From positions 1-64,000 of the forward strand of contig CALKXJ010000027.1 in the NCBI GenBank assembly GCA_938003835.1: DNA of 64,000 nucleotides. Reading direction: 5' to 3'. The position numbers were made by a program, and so were the translations under genes. Source of the stretch: an uncultured Bryobacteraceae bacterium. Its GTDB lineage: Bacteria; Acidobacteriota; Terriglobia; Bryobacterales; Bryobacteraceae. Below are positions 1 through 12,714 of the stretch, piece by piece (positions within the stretch are counted from its first letter, which is position 1; every line of letters begins with the position of its first letter). Below the pieces are notes generated by a model, which was not told where the DNA came from, did no database searches, and saw only the letters and a list, made by a program, of their open reading frames with translations.

Positions 1-62
1 CCCCACGAGCCCCAGGCTCTCGTCCCGGAGTACGATCATCGAACCACGGGCGCTTTCTATTC

Positions 63-281
63 TCAGCGCCATACAACCTCAGTGCTCTGAATTAATGGCC
101 ACGCGTCCGAGCGCTCGCCCGCGGGGAGGTCCCGGTACCGGTTCTCACGCCGGCAACGGCGCATCGGGCCCTCGACGGTGATGTATGCGCCACCGAAGGG
201 CAAGCGGTGGACCTCGCCCAACAGGACGCCCGGGCGCGCGGCCTCGTTGAGGACGAGAATGTCAGGGGCCACGAATGACAT
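63..281 (-). CDS. Possible small hypothetical protein (72 aa)
   Basis: A 72-codon frame begins at an ATG at 281 that is preceded by a GGGGAGG-like ribosome site about 14 nt upstream. The product has no motif I recognise; it contains a hydrophobic N-terminal stretch (residues 3-20) and an Arg-rich C-terminal half. It lies beyond the CRISPR-like repeat and could be chance coding in GC-rich DNA or a remnant of a neighbour to the left. No function is assigned, and nothing else is visible in positions 1-62. Confidence 0.25.
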   Translation of the reverse strand: MSFVAPDILVLNEAARPGVLLGEVHRLPFGGAYITVEGPMRRCRRENRYRDLPAGERSDAWPLIQSTEVVWR

Positions 282-316
282 AACGATCACCGGGCCCCTC
301 CCCAGTGAATCACGCT

Positions 317-348
317 GTCTCCCGGCCTGGTCGCCGAGGCCGGGAGAC
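317..348. repeat. Perfect 12-bp inverted repeat with 8-nt loop
   Basis: The arms GTCTCCCGGCCT and AGGCCGGGAGAC are perfect reverse complements around GGTCGCCG. The RNA hairpin would be very stable in either direction. There is no U-run, so it is not a classical intrinsic terminator. It sits about 70 nt beyond the solitary CRISPR-like repeat, in the stretch that would otherwise be array. Confidence 0.7.
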
Positions 349-416
349 TCTTGTGGTCTGCCGTTATGACCCAAAGTACCCGGCGGGCCCGGATCGAGGC
401 CCGGACCGGGTCCGGA

Positions 417-454
417 GCTTCAATGGGGCCGCGACCAATTGGTCGCGGAAATAG
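417..454 (-). CRISPR. Solitary CRISPR-like repeat unit
   Basis: On the minus strand this 38-nt unit starts with CTATTT, contains the perfect 20-bp palindrome CCGCGACCAATTGGTCGCGG (429-448), and ends CCCCATTGAAGC. A GC-rich palindrome followed by ATTGAAGC is the architecture of many type I CRISPR repeats. It lies about 190 bp downstream of cas4-cas1, where an array would be expected, and reads in the same direction as the cas operon. No second copy is visible in positions 1-416 or elsewhere in the flanks, so this is one repeat rather than an array. It could be a decayed or collapsed array, a naive array, or an unrelated palindrome. Confidence 0.5.
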
Positions 455-646
455 CCGGCGCGAGAAGTCTTCGGTTGTCAAATATCTGCGAGCTGCGTTG
501 CGAGCAGCCCCATGGCTCTGACAGTTTCGTTCGGGAATCGCTGGGTTGTTGGGCCGATTCACCTTGGTGAAAGAACAAGTTGCGAGCTGCGAGCAGCCTT
601 CCGGGACCGCTGACCGCCCCGGTGCTCGCAGCGGAAACCTCGAGCT
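455..646 (-). promoter_or_regulatory. Possible CRISPR leader between cas1 and the repeat
   Basis: This 192-bp gene-free stretch lies between the cas4-cas1 stop codon and the CRISPR-like unit. It is less GC-rich than the surrounding DNA, as leaders often are. It contains two imperfect copies of TGCGAGCTGCG (487-497 and 581-591), each near a GCGAGCAGCC. The role as a leader is inferred only from position and composition. Confidence 0.25.
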
Positions 647-2413
647 TCATCGTGTCACAAAAACGAAGTATTCGTCAATCTCTCCCTCGAGAAAGCGGGC
701 TAGCAGCCGAGCCTGGATCTCGAGCAGGCGCCGGTAGCTCACCCGGTAGTCGAACAGGGGGTGAGTGACCAGGGTGTCCATGCGGAGCTCGTAGGCACGG
801 AAGAAGGCCTTGCGGCCCTCCGGCGTGAGGGCGACCGCGGGACCCGCCTGGATGAAGCTCTTTTCGGTCACCATGCGCATGTTGATCGCGCTGAGGACGG
901 CCGAATCGGCTATCAGCGGCCGAAGCGGCTCCATCAAATCGAGGGCGAGCGCAGGGCGCCCAAATCGCGGCTGGTGGTAAAAGCCGATAAACGGATCGAA
1001 GCCGACCGCCTGGCAGGCGATGACCAGGTCCTTCGTGAGCAGGCTGTAGGCCAGAGACAGCAAGGCGTTGACGGGATCCCGGGGTGGCCTGCGATTGCGG
1101 CCGTTGAAGTCGAAGCGAAACCTCGCCGCCGTCTCTTCGTTGTCCTCAGTCTTGATCATGCCGGCAAACTCGCCGAAATAAAGTCGCGCCGCGTTTCCTT
1201 CGATCCCCAACAGCTCCTCGAGGTCGGCGGCCTGCTCGGCCCGGGCGATCATTTGCTTGAGCTCATCGAGCACCCGTGCTGGCGGCTCGAGATGGTTCCG
1301 CTGCAATAGCGTGCGCTGGTTTCGGATCTTTCCGGCCACCAGGCGCCGGGCGAGTTTCAGGGCGAACCATTCCTGCTCGGCCAGTCGGAACTGCACGCGG
1401 CGAAGAAAGACGTTCTTGGAGTTCAGTCCGGTGGTGATGCCGTAGAACCAGCCGCCTTGCGAGAAGTAGCAAATGGGCACGCCGGCCTCGCAGAGCGTCT
1501 GGATGGCCTGGGTGGAGAGCTGGATGTTTCCCATCAGGTTGACCTGGCAGATCTCGCCGATCCGCACCTCTTCGACGAGCGTGTCCTTGTCGCGCATCTG
1601 GAGCACCGCGCCCGTCTTGCCTACCCGCAGACCCTGGCGGTTCAAGTAAAGAGGGCGGAGCTCGTCCCGCGGCGTCACCAGCGGCCGCACTGTCGCCGGC
1701 GGTTTGCGCTCCGCAGGCTCCCTGTCGAACAAGGAGAGCTGCACCGGTCCGGCGGCCGGCTGAAAAGCGAGCATCGCCGTCTCGTCAGGCAGACAGATGC
1801 CGACCAGCGAGCATCCGGGACACTTGGGTGAATCGATCAGGGGCGGTGGTATCTGACCGGAGGCCGCGGTCGCGCGTGCCTGTCGAATCGTTTCCTCGAC
1901 CTCTGCCACCAGCGCCTCGTCAAAGCGCACGCGCACCCGCTGCCGGGTTCTGGCGTAGAAGATGACGCCCTCCTCGCATCGGTAGCCGTTGTCGCGCAGG
2001 ATGAGCCCTTGCAGGCCGAGCTGGGCGCGGTCGGCCGGCCAGGCCTCCAGGCCCGAGGCGGTCTCGCGCGGCGCGCCGTGCTTGTAGTCGACGGGAGTCA
2101 CGGCCCCGTCGGAGACCTCGAGGAGGTCGATTCGCGCGATCACGCCTAGCCGATCGCTGGCGAGGGTCACCGAGCGTGTCTTGAGCTGCTCGCCCTCGAG
2201 GGCTTCAGGCGGCGGAAGGGCGCCTTCACGCTTGTCGTCCACGCGGCGGTGGTCGAACTTGCCTTCAATGGTGTCGACGCTTTCGCGGAAAAGCCCCTCG
2301 ACCCATTCGTAGTAGAAGACCCGCGGGCAGTAGACGAATTCGTGAATCATGCGCGCGGGAATGTATTCGGGAACTGCTTCTGGGTGCGGTTGGCTCAGGG
2401 GCGTTCTGCTCAC
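647..2413 (-). CDS. cas4-cas1: CRISPR Cas4-Cas1 fusion, spacer acquisition
   Basis: This is a fusion of a Cas4 RecB-like nuclease with the Cas1 integrase, the arrangement typical of type I-G. From the GTG at 2413 the product is 588 aa. The Cas4 half has an N-terminal Cys in YCPRVFYYE (Cys29), the RecB motif PVDYK (Asp109, Lys111) and a Cys cluster CPGCSLVGIC (Cys198, 201, 207), consistent with an iron-sulfur Cas4. The Cas1 half begins near residue 250 and contains the GFYHQPRFGRPALALDLME segment with the metal-binding His and acidic residues. Cas4 trims prespacers and selects the PAM; Cas1 with Cas2 integrates them. GTG at 2413 is preferred because it starts just past the cas2 stop; a longer frame would overlap cas2 by 68 bp. 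Confidence 0.93.
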   Translation of the reverse strand: MSRTPLSQPHPEAVPEYIPARMIHEFVYCPRVFYYEWVEGLFRESVDTIEGKFDHRRVDDKREGALPPPEALEGEQLKTRSVTLASDRLGVIARIDLLEVSDGAVTPVDYKHGAPRETASGLEAWPADRAQLGLQGLILRDNGYRCEEGVIFYARTRQRVRVRFDEALVAEVEETIRQARATAASGQIPPPLIDSPKCPGCSLVGICLPDETAMLAFQPAAGPVQLSLFDREPAERKPPATVRPLVTPRDELRPLYLNRQGLRVGKTGAVLQMRDKDTLVEEVRIGEICQVNLMGNIQLSTQAIQTLCEAGVPICYFSQGGWFYGITTGLNSKNVFLRRVQFRLAEQEWFALKLARRLVAGKIRNQRTLLQRNHLEPPARVLDELKQMIARAEQAADLEELLGIEGNAARLYFGEFAGMIKTEDNEETAARFRFDFNGRNRRPPRDPVNALLSLAYSLLTKDLVIACQAVGFDPFIGFYHQPRFGRPALALDLMEPLRPLIADSAVLSAINMRMVTEKSFIQAGPAVALTPEGRKAFFRAYELRMDTLVTHPLFDYRVSYRRLLEIQARLLARFLEGEIDEYFVFVTR

Positions 2414-2417
2414 GGCG

Positions 2418-3706
<1,289 letters not shown>

Positions 3707-3723
<17 letters not shown>

Positions 3724-6616
3724 CCACCTCCCGGGCCTCTTCCTTTTCGGAGCAGCGGTGATCGGCCAGCCGGAGAATCGCCTCCAGATAGGCCAAGCCC
3801 CACCAGCCATAGCAACGCACCAGCACCCAAAACCGCTCGGGCACCCCACTGTCGAGCCTCCATAGGGCGTGGTTGTTTGGCGCGGACAGTAGAAGCCCGT
3901 CGTGGTCGAGTTTGAACGGGACCGGCTCCGATTCGAGGGCTACTGGGACGAACGGCCGCGCAAAGCCGTGATGCGCCGCGATCAGGTGTAGCACCAGGTC
4001 CCAATCGTTCACCTGTTTACGAAGGTCACCGGTGTTCTGGATCAGGGCCACCGACTGCAATTCGTGCCGGGCCCCGTCTGGGTATCGAGCCAGGCGACGC
4101 GCACGGGTGAGGGCGCGCCAATCCCGCGCAGCCAGGGGTGACTTGGCCAGCGGCTCCGAGGCGAGACTGGCTGCGATTTCGTCGCCACCGTGTAGCCAAG
4201 CTTGAAACCGCGGATCGGCCTTGCCCACATCATGCAACCATGCCGCCAGCGAAAGGTCGGCCGCGAGATTTGGCGGAAGCTCGAGCGACCGCGCGAAGCA
4301 TTCGACCCAAGCGCGTACTCCTCGGCTATGCTCAACCAACGAGACAGGCGCTACGGCCAGCGATGTCTCGGCGGCAGTGGAGAGATCCTCCCCTTTGCTT
4401 TTTCTGCCAACAATCGCGAAACTTCCATCCACTTCGACAGCGCGGCGCTTCCGGTCGGCGCCGAGCCGCGCGGAGAGCTGCCTGAGCCAGTCCGGCACGA
4501 GCTCAAGCTCGGAAAGTCGGACGAGACTCCCGGAGGGATCGGGCGCCTCCTCTTCGCCGGCGGCCCAACGCCGGAGATCTTCCAACAGCGAGCGGGCCTC
4601 GCCGTCCATGCCTGTCCGATCAAGCCAGGCGGCTGCGGCGTCCAATCGCAGCACAGGCCGCCTGCCGGCGGCTAGGGCCGCGGCATCGCCGATGTCCGGC
4701 ACGGGTGCCGTGTTAGCAGGATGCCAGCCGAGCTCGTCGCAGCCGCCATAGGTTGCGGGCACCACCACGACGTCCCCAGGGCGCACTTGACCCGCGCCGA
4801 TCACCTCGGATTCACTCGCGCCGCGCCATCGCAGAACTTGGCGAATGGGGGCTGCGGGCTGGTCGGCCGCGACGGCAGCCTCCAGATCGCCACCGTCCAC
4901 ATCGGCCTTCCCGGTGGAGCCGCTTATCCACTGCCGGAATTCCCAGATCGGAACGGCACAGCCTTCGCCCGGCGATGGCGGCTGCACCGCAGTGCGCTCC
5001 AGCCAGAGTTCGGGGCGGTCTTCAGGAAGATCGGCCCGCCAGACGACCGTGACATCGGCGGCGATGGCGACGTTGCCGTGAAGAAAGGCCCGGATCTCGG
5101 GCTCCGGCTCCGGCGGTGGACTTGTTTGCACCAGCAGATCGAGATGCGCCGGCAGCAGCCGGTAAGCTTCCCGCGCCGGCTGGCAGAGCCGGCTAAGCTC
5201 CTCCTTCTGGGGCAGGCGCGTCGCCAGCGGCTCGATGCCAAAGTCGACCAGAGGCGGCCTTGCTCGGGCTTGCTCGTTGAGCCAGTGCCAGGTGTGACAC
5301 AGCGCGTCGCCATAGATGGGGTCGGGATTCTCGACGGTGCCTTTGCGAGTCTTCACCTGGGAAGACGCAGCGACGACTGTGCCAGAGGGGCGACCCGAAG
5401 CGCCGATCTGCCCGAGGCGATTGCAGCGATCTCCGAGGCGATCCAGCCGCCCAAAGCGCTGGCGCAGGGCGTCGAGCGGAGCGATCTCCGTGATCAGGAA
5501 GTCGAAGTCGAAGTTGGCGCCAACCTCGATTGCCTGGGTCGCCACAACAGCCACGGGTTCCGCTGGTCGCCGTGCCGCCCCCGCCTCCAGCCAGGGCAAC
5601 CAGCGCTCGAGCCGTCGGTCCCGCTCCCAAGGCCGCACTTTCCCGGTGAGCAGGAGCTTGCGTTCGGCGGGTAATCGCAGGCCTTCATAGAGCGCTCGGG
5701 CGTCCCGGACGCGGTTGACGACGACACCCAGGACACCGGCGTGCATCGCCTTAAGCGTTTGCTCGGCGCGATTACGAATCGCCTCGACTAGCGCACCGCG
5801 AACATCCTTGCCACTGTCATCGACGAGACTCAGCTCGACTGGCTTTGAGGCCCGAAGACGGCGGCTCAGCACGGGATGATTCCGGTCATCGATGCTGAGC
5901 TCAAAGTCGGCCTTCTCGCCGAGCGTCGCTGACAAAAACACCGCCTCCAGGGGCGGGCCGACCGGCGTCTCGGCGAAGTGCTGCCACTTGCACTGGATGA
6001 GCTTCAGCGTCTGGCAGAAAGGGCGGGAGCAGTGCGCTTCGTCGACGAAGATGACTGTGTCACGACCCAGCAGTCCGGCATGGATCGGCCAACCACGGGG
6101 GCCGACGTCGCCGTAGGAGCGAAACAAGAGGCGGGATCCCACTTGATCGACGGTCGATAGCAGCACGGTGGGTTGTCCCGGCGAGCGCGCCCAGCGGTCG
6201 TCGGAGGGCAGGCCGCCGCGCAGCGTGGCGACGAGCAGAGGTTCGACTCCACCCAGGGCGAGCAGCTCCCGGGCCACCGGGTACAGCGGATCCTCCGGTT
6301 GATCCGCTGCTGTTCTGAGGCGTTCGGCGATCGCGTAGGCGCGCCTGGCCGCTTCGTCCACCACGACCCGCCGGTCGACGACAAAGGCCACTCGGCGCCG
6401 AGCGCAGGGCGAACCGGCGGCGAGCGCCAGCACGGCGAGGTCGATGAGGGCGGTCTTGCCACTCGCCGTCGGCAGCTCCAGCCACCGCGGCCACCGCGCC
6501 TGCGCCGCATCGGCCGGACAAAGCCAGTCGCGAAACACTCTGCGCTGCCATGGAAAAGGGTCGCGGTCGCTGAGGGCGCGAAACCAGTCGTCAAAACGGG
6601 CTGGGTCCAACCTCAT
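3707..6616 (-). CDS. cas3: Type I-G Cas3 helicase-nuclease with C-terminal HD domain
   Basis: Cas3 is recruited to DNA-bound Cascade, unwinds the target and degrades it. The 969-aa product has the helicase first: Walker A PTASGKT (residues 49-55), DEAH box in FVDEAH (193-196) and motif VI QRFGRLDR. The HD nuclease follows at the C-terminus, with WLHDVGK near residue 775 and AHHG further on. An HD domain after the helicase is characteristic of type I-G/I-U, unlike most Cas3 proteins. I chose the ATG at 6616 over the GTG at 6625: it forms an ATGA overlap with the csb2 stop and has a GGAGGAG ribosome site 9 nt upstream. All core motifs look intact. Confidence 0.93.
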
Positions 6617-8070
6617 GCGCGCCACTCCTCCAGTTGCCGAAACAAACCGTAGCCGAGATGTCGGCCGGCGCCGACGAGCACAGGACCAGCCACCGGTTGG
6701 TCGAACTCGAGCAGCACATGGACATGCGCGCGCACCGGCTTGCCGGGGCGACTGGGCAGCGGCGGAAAACGGAACGCCGGAGGGGCGCCGAGCGTCCAGG
6801 CCACCGGGGCGACGGCGACTTGAATGGGTTCCGGCAAACCGGCAATGAGGCAGGCCTCACGAATAAGTGCCCTGGCCTCTTCACCCCAAAGGTCTTTGGG
6901 GTACCTGCCCAGGACCACGGGCGTCACGCTGGACCAGAGTCGCGAGGGGCGCGTCCACGTCTCCGGCAAAAGCCCAACGCGCCGTTCCGAGGCGTCGCAG
7001 CGCTCCAGACGCCAGGTGCCCAGGCGCCCCAGCGTAAGTTCGTTGACACGGCCAAGGGCGCACAGACAGGCACTGCGCTGACGGGACGCGATCCCCGCTG
7101 GCAGCGCAGCGGCGACCCCAAGCAGGTGTGCGCGCGCAAACCGGTGACCTACATCGGCAAGAGGCAGCAATGCCAAGTGGGGCCCGGGGAGGGGACGAGG
7201 ATTCTCCGGGGTGCTGTCCGGCGCATGGCCGCTGATGATCTCGCTGACGGGCTGGTTGGCCTTGGCGAGGAGAGCCGAGCGCCAGACGGCCATCAGCTTG
7301 GCGCTGGCTTCCAAGGGGAGAGGCGGACCGTCGCTTTTGAGCCGGAAAACGAAGAGCTCGCGGTGATGACCCTGCGCAATTGCGACTGGACTCGCAGGCC
7401 GCCCATAGTTGACCCAGTCACTGAGCGGCGGCCGCCGGTTGCCCTCATAGGCCGCTACAAGCTCGGCAAACCGGCCCGGTCCCGGCACGCGCAAAGCGAT
7501 CACTCCGTCAGGACTCGGGATCCAGTCGGGTCGAAGATCATCGGATTGCAGGAGATCAACGGCGACCAGGCTGGACGAATGGCCCAGGCAGGCCACGCCC
7601 CGGGCGAGCTGGCATAGCTGGCTGGCGATTTCAGGCTCCGGATTGGCCTCGGGCCACCAGATCTGCACACGCTCCTCGCTGAGGGTGCCCACCGCGAATC
7701 GTCGTGGCTTGCGGTCGCGGGCAAGAAGGGTCTCCTGGATGAGGGGAAGGGGCTGTTCGAGGTATGTCTTGGTATTCTTATCCCGCTTTCGAGTAAGTTG
7801 ATCCAACTTATCATTCACCGGTACATAACGCTGCACCGCGTGGGTTGATAGCAGCTCGCCGCATCGCAGGAACGGAGGCTCCAGTTGCTCCAGCCATTCC
7901 AAAGCAGCCTTGCCGGTAGGCATCGAGCCGGAATCGGCCCAGGCCTGGACCAGCGCGCAAAAGAGACGGTCCGGGTGCGGGGGCCACTCGACTTCGTCCT
8001 TCTCGGCTCCCCGACCGACGTCGGCGGCGGTGAGCGCCCCCCGCAGATAGCGGATCTCGAATCCGAACAT
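6613..8070 (-). CDS. csb2: Type I-G Csb2, Cas5-Cas6-like Cascade subunit
   Basis: This 485-aa protein begins MFGFEIRYLRGALTAAD and has the WPPHPDRLFCALVQAW block typical of the GSU0054/Csb2 family. The C-terminus carries a glycine-rich RAMP-like loop, GAGRHLGYGLFRQL, as in Cas6-type RNA-binding domains. In I-G, Csb2 fuses Cas5-like and Cas6-like halves: it binds the crRNA 5' handle and is the likely pre-crRNA processing subunit. It starts 9 bp after csb1 and its stop overlaps the cas3 start (ATGA), indicating translational coupling. The length fits the family. Confidence 0.88.
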   Translation of the reverse strand: MFGFEIRYLRGALTAADVGRGAEKDEVEWPPHPDRLFCALVQAWADSGSMPTGKAALEWLEQLEPPFLRCGELLSTHAVQRYVPVNDKLDQLTRKRDKNTKTYLEQPLPLIQETLLARDRKPRRFAVGTLSEERVQIWWPEANPEPEIASQLCQLARGVACLGHSSSLVAVDLLQSDDLRPDWIPSPDGVIALRVPGPGRFAELVAAYEGNRRPPLSDWVNYGRPASPVAIAQGHHRELFVFRLKSDGPPLPLEASAKLMAVWRSALLAKANQPVSEIISGHAPDSTPENPRPLPGPHLALLPLADVGHRFARAHLLGVAAALPAGIASRQRSACLCALGRVNELTLGRLGTWRLERCDASERRVGLLPETWTRPSRLWSSVTPVVLGRYPKDLWGEEARALIREACLIAGLPEPIQVAVAPVAWTLGAPPAFRFPPLPSRPGKPVRAHVHVLLEFDQPVAGPVLVGAGRHLGYGLFRQLEEWRA

Positions 8071-8079
8071 GGCGTGGCC

Positions 8080-9372
8080 TCACTCGCGAGCTTCCGCGGC
8101 CAGTTCGCGGCTTCTCGTGACTGCCTTGACCAGCTCGGCATTCGGGCGTAGCGTCAGGCAACCGTCCTTCCACGGAGGCGAGTCAGGCGCCACAGGCCAG
8201 GGAAGACCAGCTGACTTTGCCGCCGTGACGGCTTCTTCGAAGATTCGCGTGGCCGCATCGGGCGTGAGCCGGAATCTCCGCGATTCGCCCGCCGACAGCA
8301 ATTCGATCGACAGCTCGTTGCGGGGTACCAGGTCGCAACGGGAGCGCAGGCTGAAACCAGTGACCCACTGGCGAGCCAGCGCAGTCAGCGCCAGGGCCGC
8401 CAGAACCGTGCGTGCTGCAAGGTCAACCGCCGCCTGCTGCTCAAGGGTTTTCGAGTCCACCGGGAAGCGGAGGCGACGAAGCGCTGGAAGCGACAATACA
8501 GCAATCTGCCGGGCGAAGCGCACCGATACGCCCCCGTGGTTGTACTCGCTTTCAAAGTTGCGGCGCTGTTCCGGAGGGACTTTTAGCGAGGGAGTAACGT
8601 TGCCGAGGCCGATCTCGGAGAGCTTGCTTTGGCCCTTCTCCACGACGGTCCATGTCTTGTCGTCGGCGATGGAGATCGGAATCTTTTCGCCGGCGACGGT
8701 GATGAGCGGGTCGATGCGGCTGGCCGGTCGGCGGTTGTCCTCGGTCGCATCAATGCCGATGATCTCCGAAACCAGGGCGCGCTGGAACTTCTGGCCGAGG
8801 CCGCCCCGGGCGCCATGCGAGTCCCACACGCCGAAAATCAGAGCCGTGGGACATAGTTGAAACAGGCCGGTTGCCCGAGCGGGACTTGCTTCGTCCACCA
8901 AGCGGCCAATCGCGCTGCCTTTCTTCGGGTCCTTCGGGTGGCGGAAGGGCTTCCAGACGCGCTTGCCAGGAAAATCTTCTTCGATTTCGCTGGCTAGGAA
9001 TACAGCATCCGCGATGCGATGCGGCGCCTCGAGGGCGCTGAACAAGCCCACCTCGGCGGCGGTAGTACCGGAAAAGTCGATCTGAACGAGTGGAAAGGGT
9101 TTCTTGTCCGCAGCGGAGGTGCGATGCCACTGAAGCAGGGTGAGCTCCATGCGGTTCGCCTGGGATTGCACGCTGTCCAGCAAGACGCAGTTGATCGGAC
9201 TGCCGTCTATGATGCGCTTCTCCCGCGCGTAAACCCCACCCTGATAGGTCGGTGGAAAGATCTTGTCGCCGCTGCCGCCGGCAGGATCGAGGTCTGTTAT
9301 GGCGCGGAACGCGAAATCCGTGCCTGCCAAGGCGTTGCGGAGATCATCGTAGCCAAGAACGTCAAAACTCAT
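8080..9372 (-). CDS. csb1: Type I-G Csb1 (Cas7), crRNA backbone subunit
   Basis: This is the first gene of the cas operon, encoding the Cas7-like subunit that polymerises along the crRNA. The 430-aa product starts MSFDVLGYDDLRNALAGTD, followed by AFRAITDLDPAGG and FPPTYQGG, blocks characteristic of Csb1/GSU0053. A later segment, VFGVWDSHGARGG, resembles the Gly-rich RAMP core. I chose the ATG at 9372 over an upstream codon because it follows an excellent ribosome site, GGGAGGAAG, with 4-nt spacing. A promoter lies directly upstream at 9395-9424. The next gene, csb2, follows after 9 bp. Confidence 0.9.
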   Translation of the reverse strand: MSFDVLGYDDLRNALAGTDFAFRAITDLDPAGGSGDKIFPPTYQGGVYAREKRIIDGSPINCVLLDSVQSQANRMELTLLQWHRTSAADKKPFPLVQIDFSGTTAAEVGLFSALEAPHRIADAVFLASEIEEDFPGKRVWKPFRHPKDPKKGSAIGRLVDEASPARATGLFQLCPTALIFGVWDSHGARGGLGQKFQRALVSEIIGIDATEDNRRPASRIDPLITVAGEKIPISIADDKTWTVVEKGQSKLSEIGLGNVTPSLKVPPEQRRNFESEYNHGGVSVRFARQIAVLSLPALRRLRFPVDSKTLEQQAAVDLAARTVLAALALTALARQWVTGFSLRSRCDLVPRNELSIELLSAGESRRFRLTPDAATRIFEEAVTAAKSAGLPWPVAPDSPPWKDGCLTLRPNAELVKAVTRSRELAAEARE

Positions 9373-9394
9373 CGCTTCCTCCCAGAAACTCACA

Positions 9395-9424
9395 ATCGAA
9401 GCCCTTGCTTGCAAGGCTTGTCAA
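9395..9424 (-). promoter_or_regulatory. cas operon promoter with an operator-like inverted repeat
   Basis: On the minus strand a perfect -35 TTGACA (9424-9419) is followed after 18 nt by a weak -10, TTCGAT (9400-9395), leaving a leader of about 16 nt before the csb1 ATG with its GGGAGGAAG site. The spacer itself is an inverted repeat: AAGCCCTTGC (9399-9408), TT, GCAAGGCTT (9411-9419), symmetric except for one extra C. A dimeric regulator bound here would block polymerase. Confidence 0.5.
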
Positions 9425-9621
9425 GCTGTCGCCGCTCGGGGGCTCCTCAAAGAATTATAGTTGCCATCAGGGGGACAAATTACCAGGAATTCTGTCCTGC
9501 CGGAGCGCCTGTTGGTTTGCTCCCAAGAGGGACAGGGGCTGCTTGGTGACTGGTCACGGGTTTTCGGCACGACCGTTGCAGTGGAATGTCTCAAAGATCT
9601 GAGCATGACATACTAAAGATC

Positions 9622-9651
9622 TTGCACAGTGGCGCACTAATAGGCTATACT
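9622..9651 (+). promoter_or_regulatory. clpB promoter
   Basis: TTGCAC (9622-9627) and TATACT (9646-9651) are separated by 18 nt and give a leader of about 17 nt before the clpB ATG. No CIRCE element or sigma-32-type promoter was seen. Two AAAGATCT copies lie just upstream at 9593-9600 and 9615-9622, 22 bp apart on the same face of the helix. The rest of 9425-9592 shows no gene. Confidence 0.6.
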
Positions 9652-9674
9652 CGTGAGTGAGGTTCTCCCACACC

Positions 9675-12296
<2,622 letters not shown>

Positions 12297-12347
12297 GCCC
12301 GTCTCTCCGGGGCTCGGCCTCCGGCGGGATAATGGAGGGACGAAGCC

Positions 12348-12695
12348 ATGTCGCACAACCGTTTCGGGCTCTTCTTCTCGACCGCCGCTGAGCCGGCCCA
12401 GGACACGCCCTGGCGCCCGCGGGCCGACGTCTATCGCACGCGCGACGGATGGCTGCTGAAGTTCGAGCTGGCCGGCGTCGCTCTCGATGATGTCGCCGTC
12501 AGCGCTCAGGGTTCGGCCGTCACGGTCAGCGGCGTACGCCGCGACCGCACGGTGGAGGAAAGCTGCTGGCACTATTCGATGGAGATTTCCTACAGCCGGT
12601 TTGAGCGCACGGTCCATTTGCCGTGCTCGCTCGATTCGGCCCGTTTGAGCGTTGACTACGAGAACGGGATCCTTTGGGTCCGCGTCCATCTCTGA
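12348..12695 (+). CDS. Small heat-shock protein, Hsp20/alpha-crystallin family
   Basis: This 115-aa chaperone holds unfolding proteins for later refolding by ClpB/DnaK. The alpha-crystallin domain is visible from PRADVYRTRDGWLLKFELAGV through VSGVRRDRT to the closing ENGILWVRV strand, a typical (D/E)NG-L-V motif. The N-terminal arm is very short and there is no I-x-I/V tail, so oligomerisation may be limited. A GGAGGG ribosome site lies 8 nt before the ATG. It is 51 bp after clpB and 19 bp before lon, so co-transcription is likely. Confidence 0.92.
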   Translation: MSHNRFGLFFSTAAEPAQDTPWRPRADVYRTRDGWLLKFELAGVALDDVAVSAQGSAVTVSGVRRDRTVEESCWHYSMEISYSRFERTVHLPCSLDSARLSVDYENGILWVRVHL

Positions 12696-12714
12696 TGAGG
12701 GGGCCCGTGAAGGC

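Noticed and set aside
1-62. A coding fragment running off the left edge
   Set aside because: No frame shows recognisable sequence over such a short distance.
487-598. Two copies of TGCGAGCTGCG as a second CRISPR repeat class
   Set aside because: The copies are only about 11 bp, differ in what follows, and have no palindrome or third copy.
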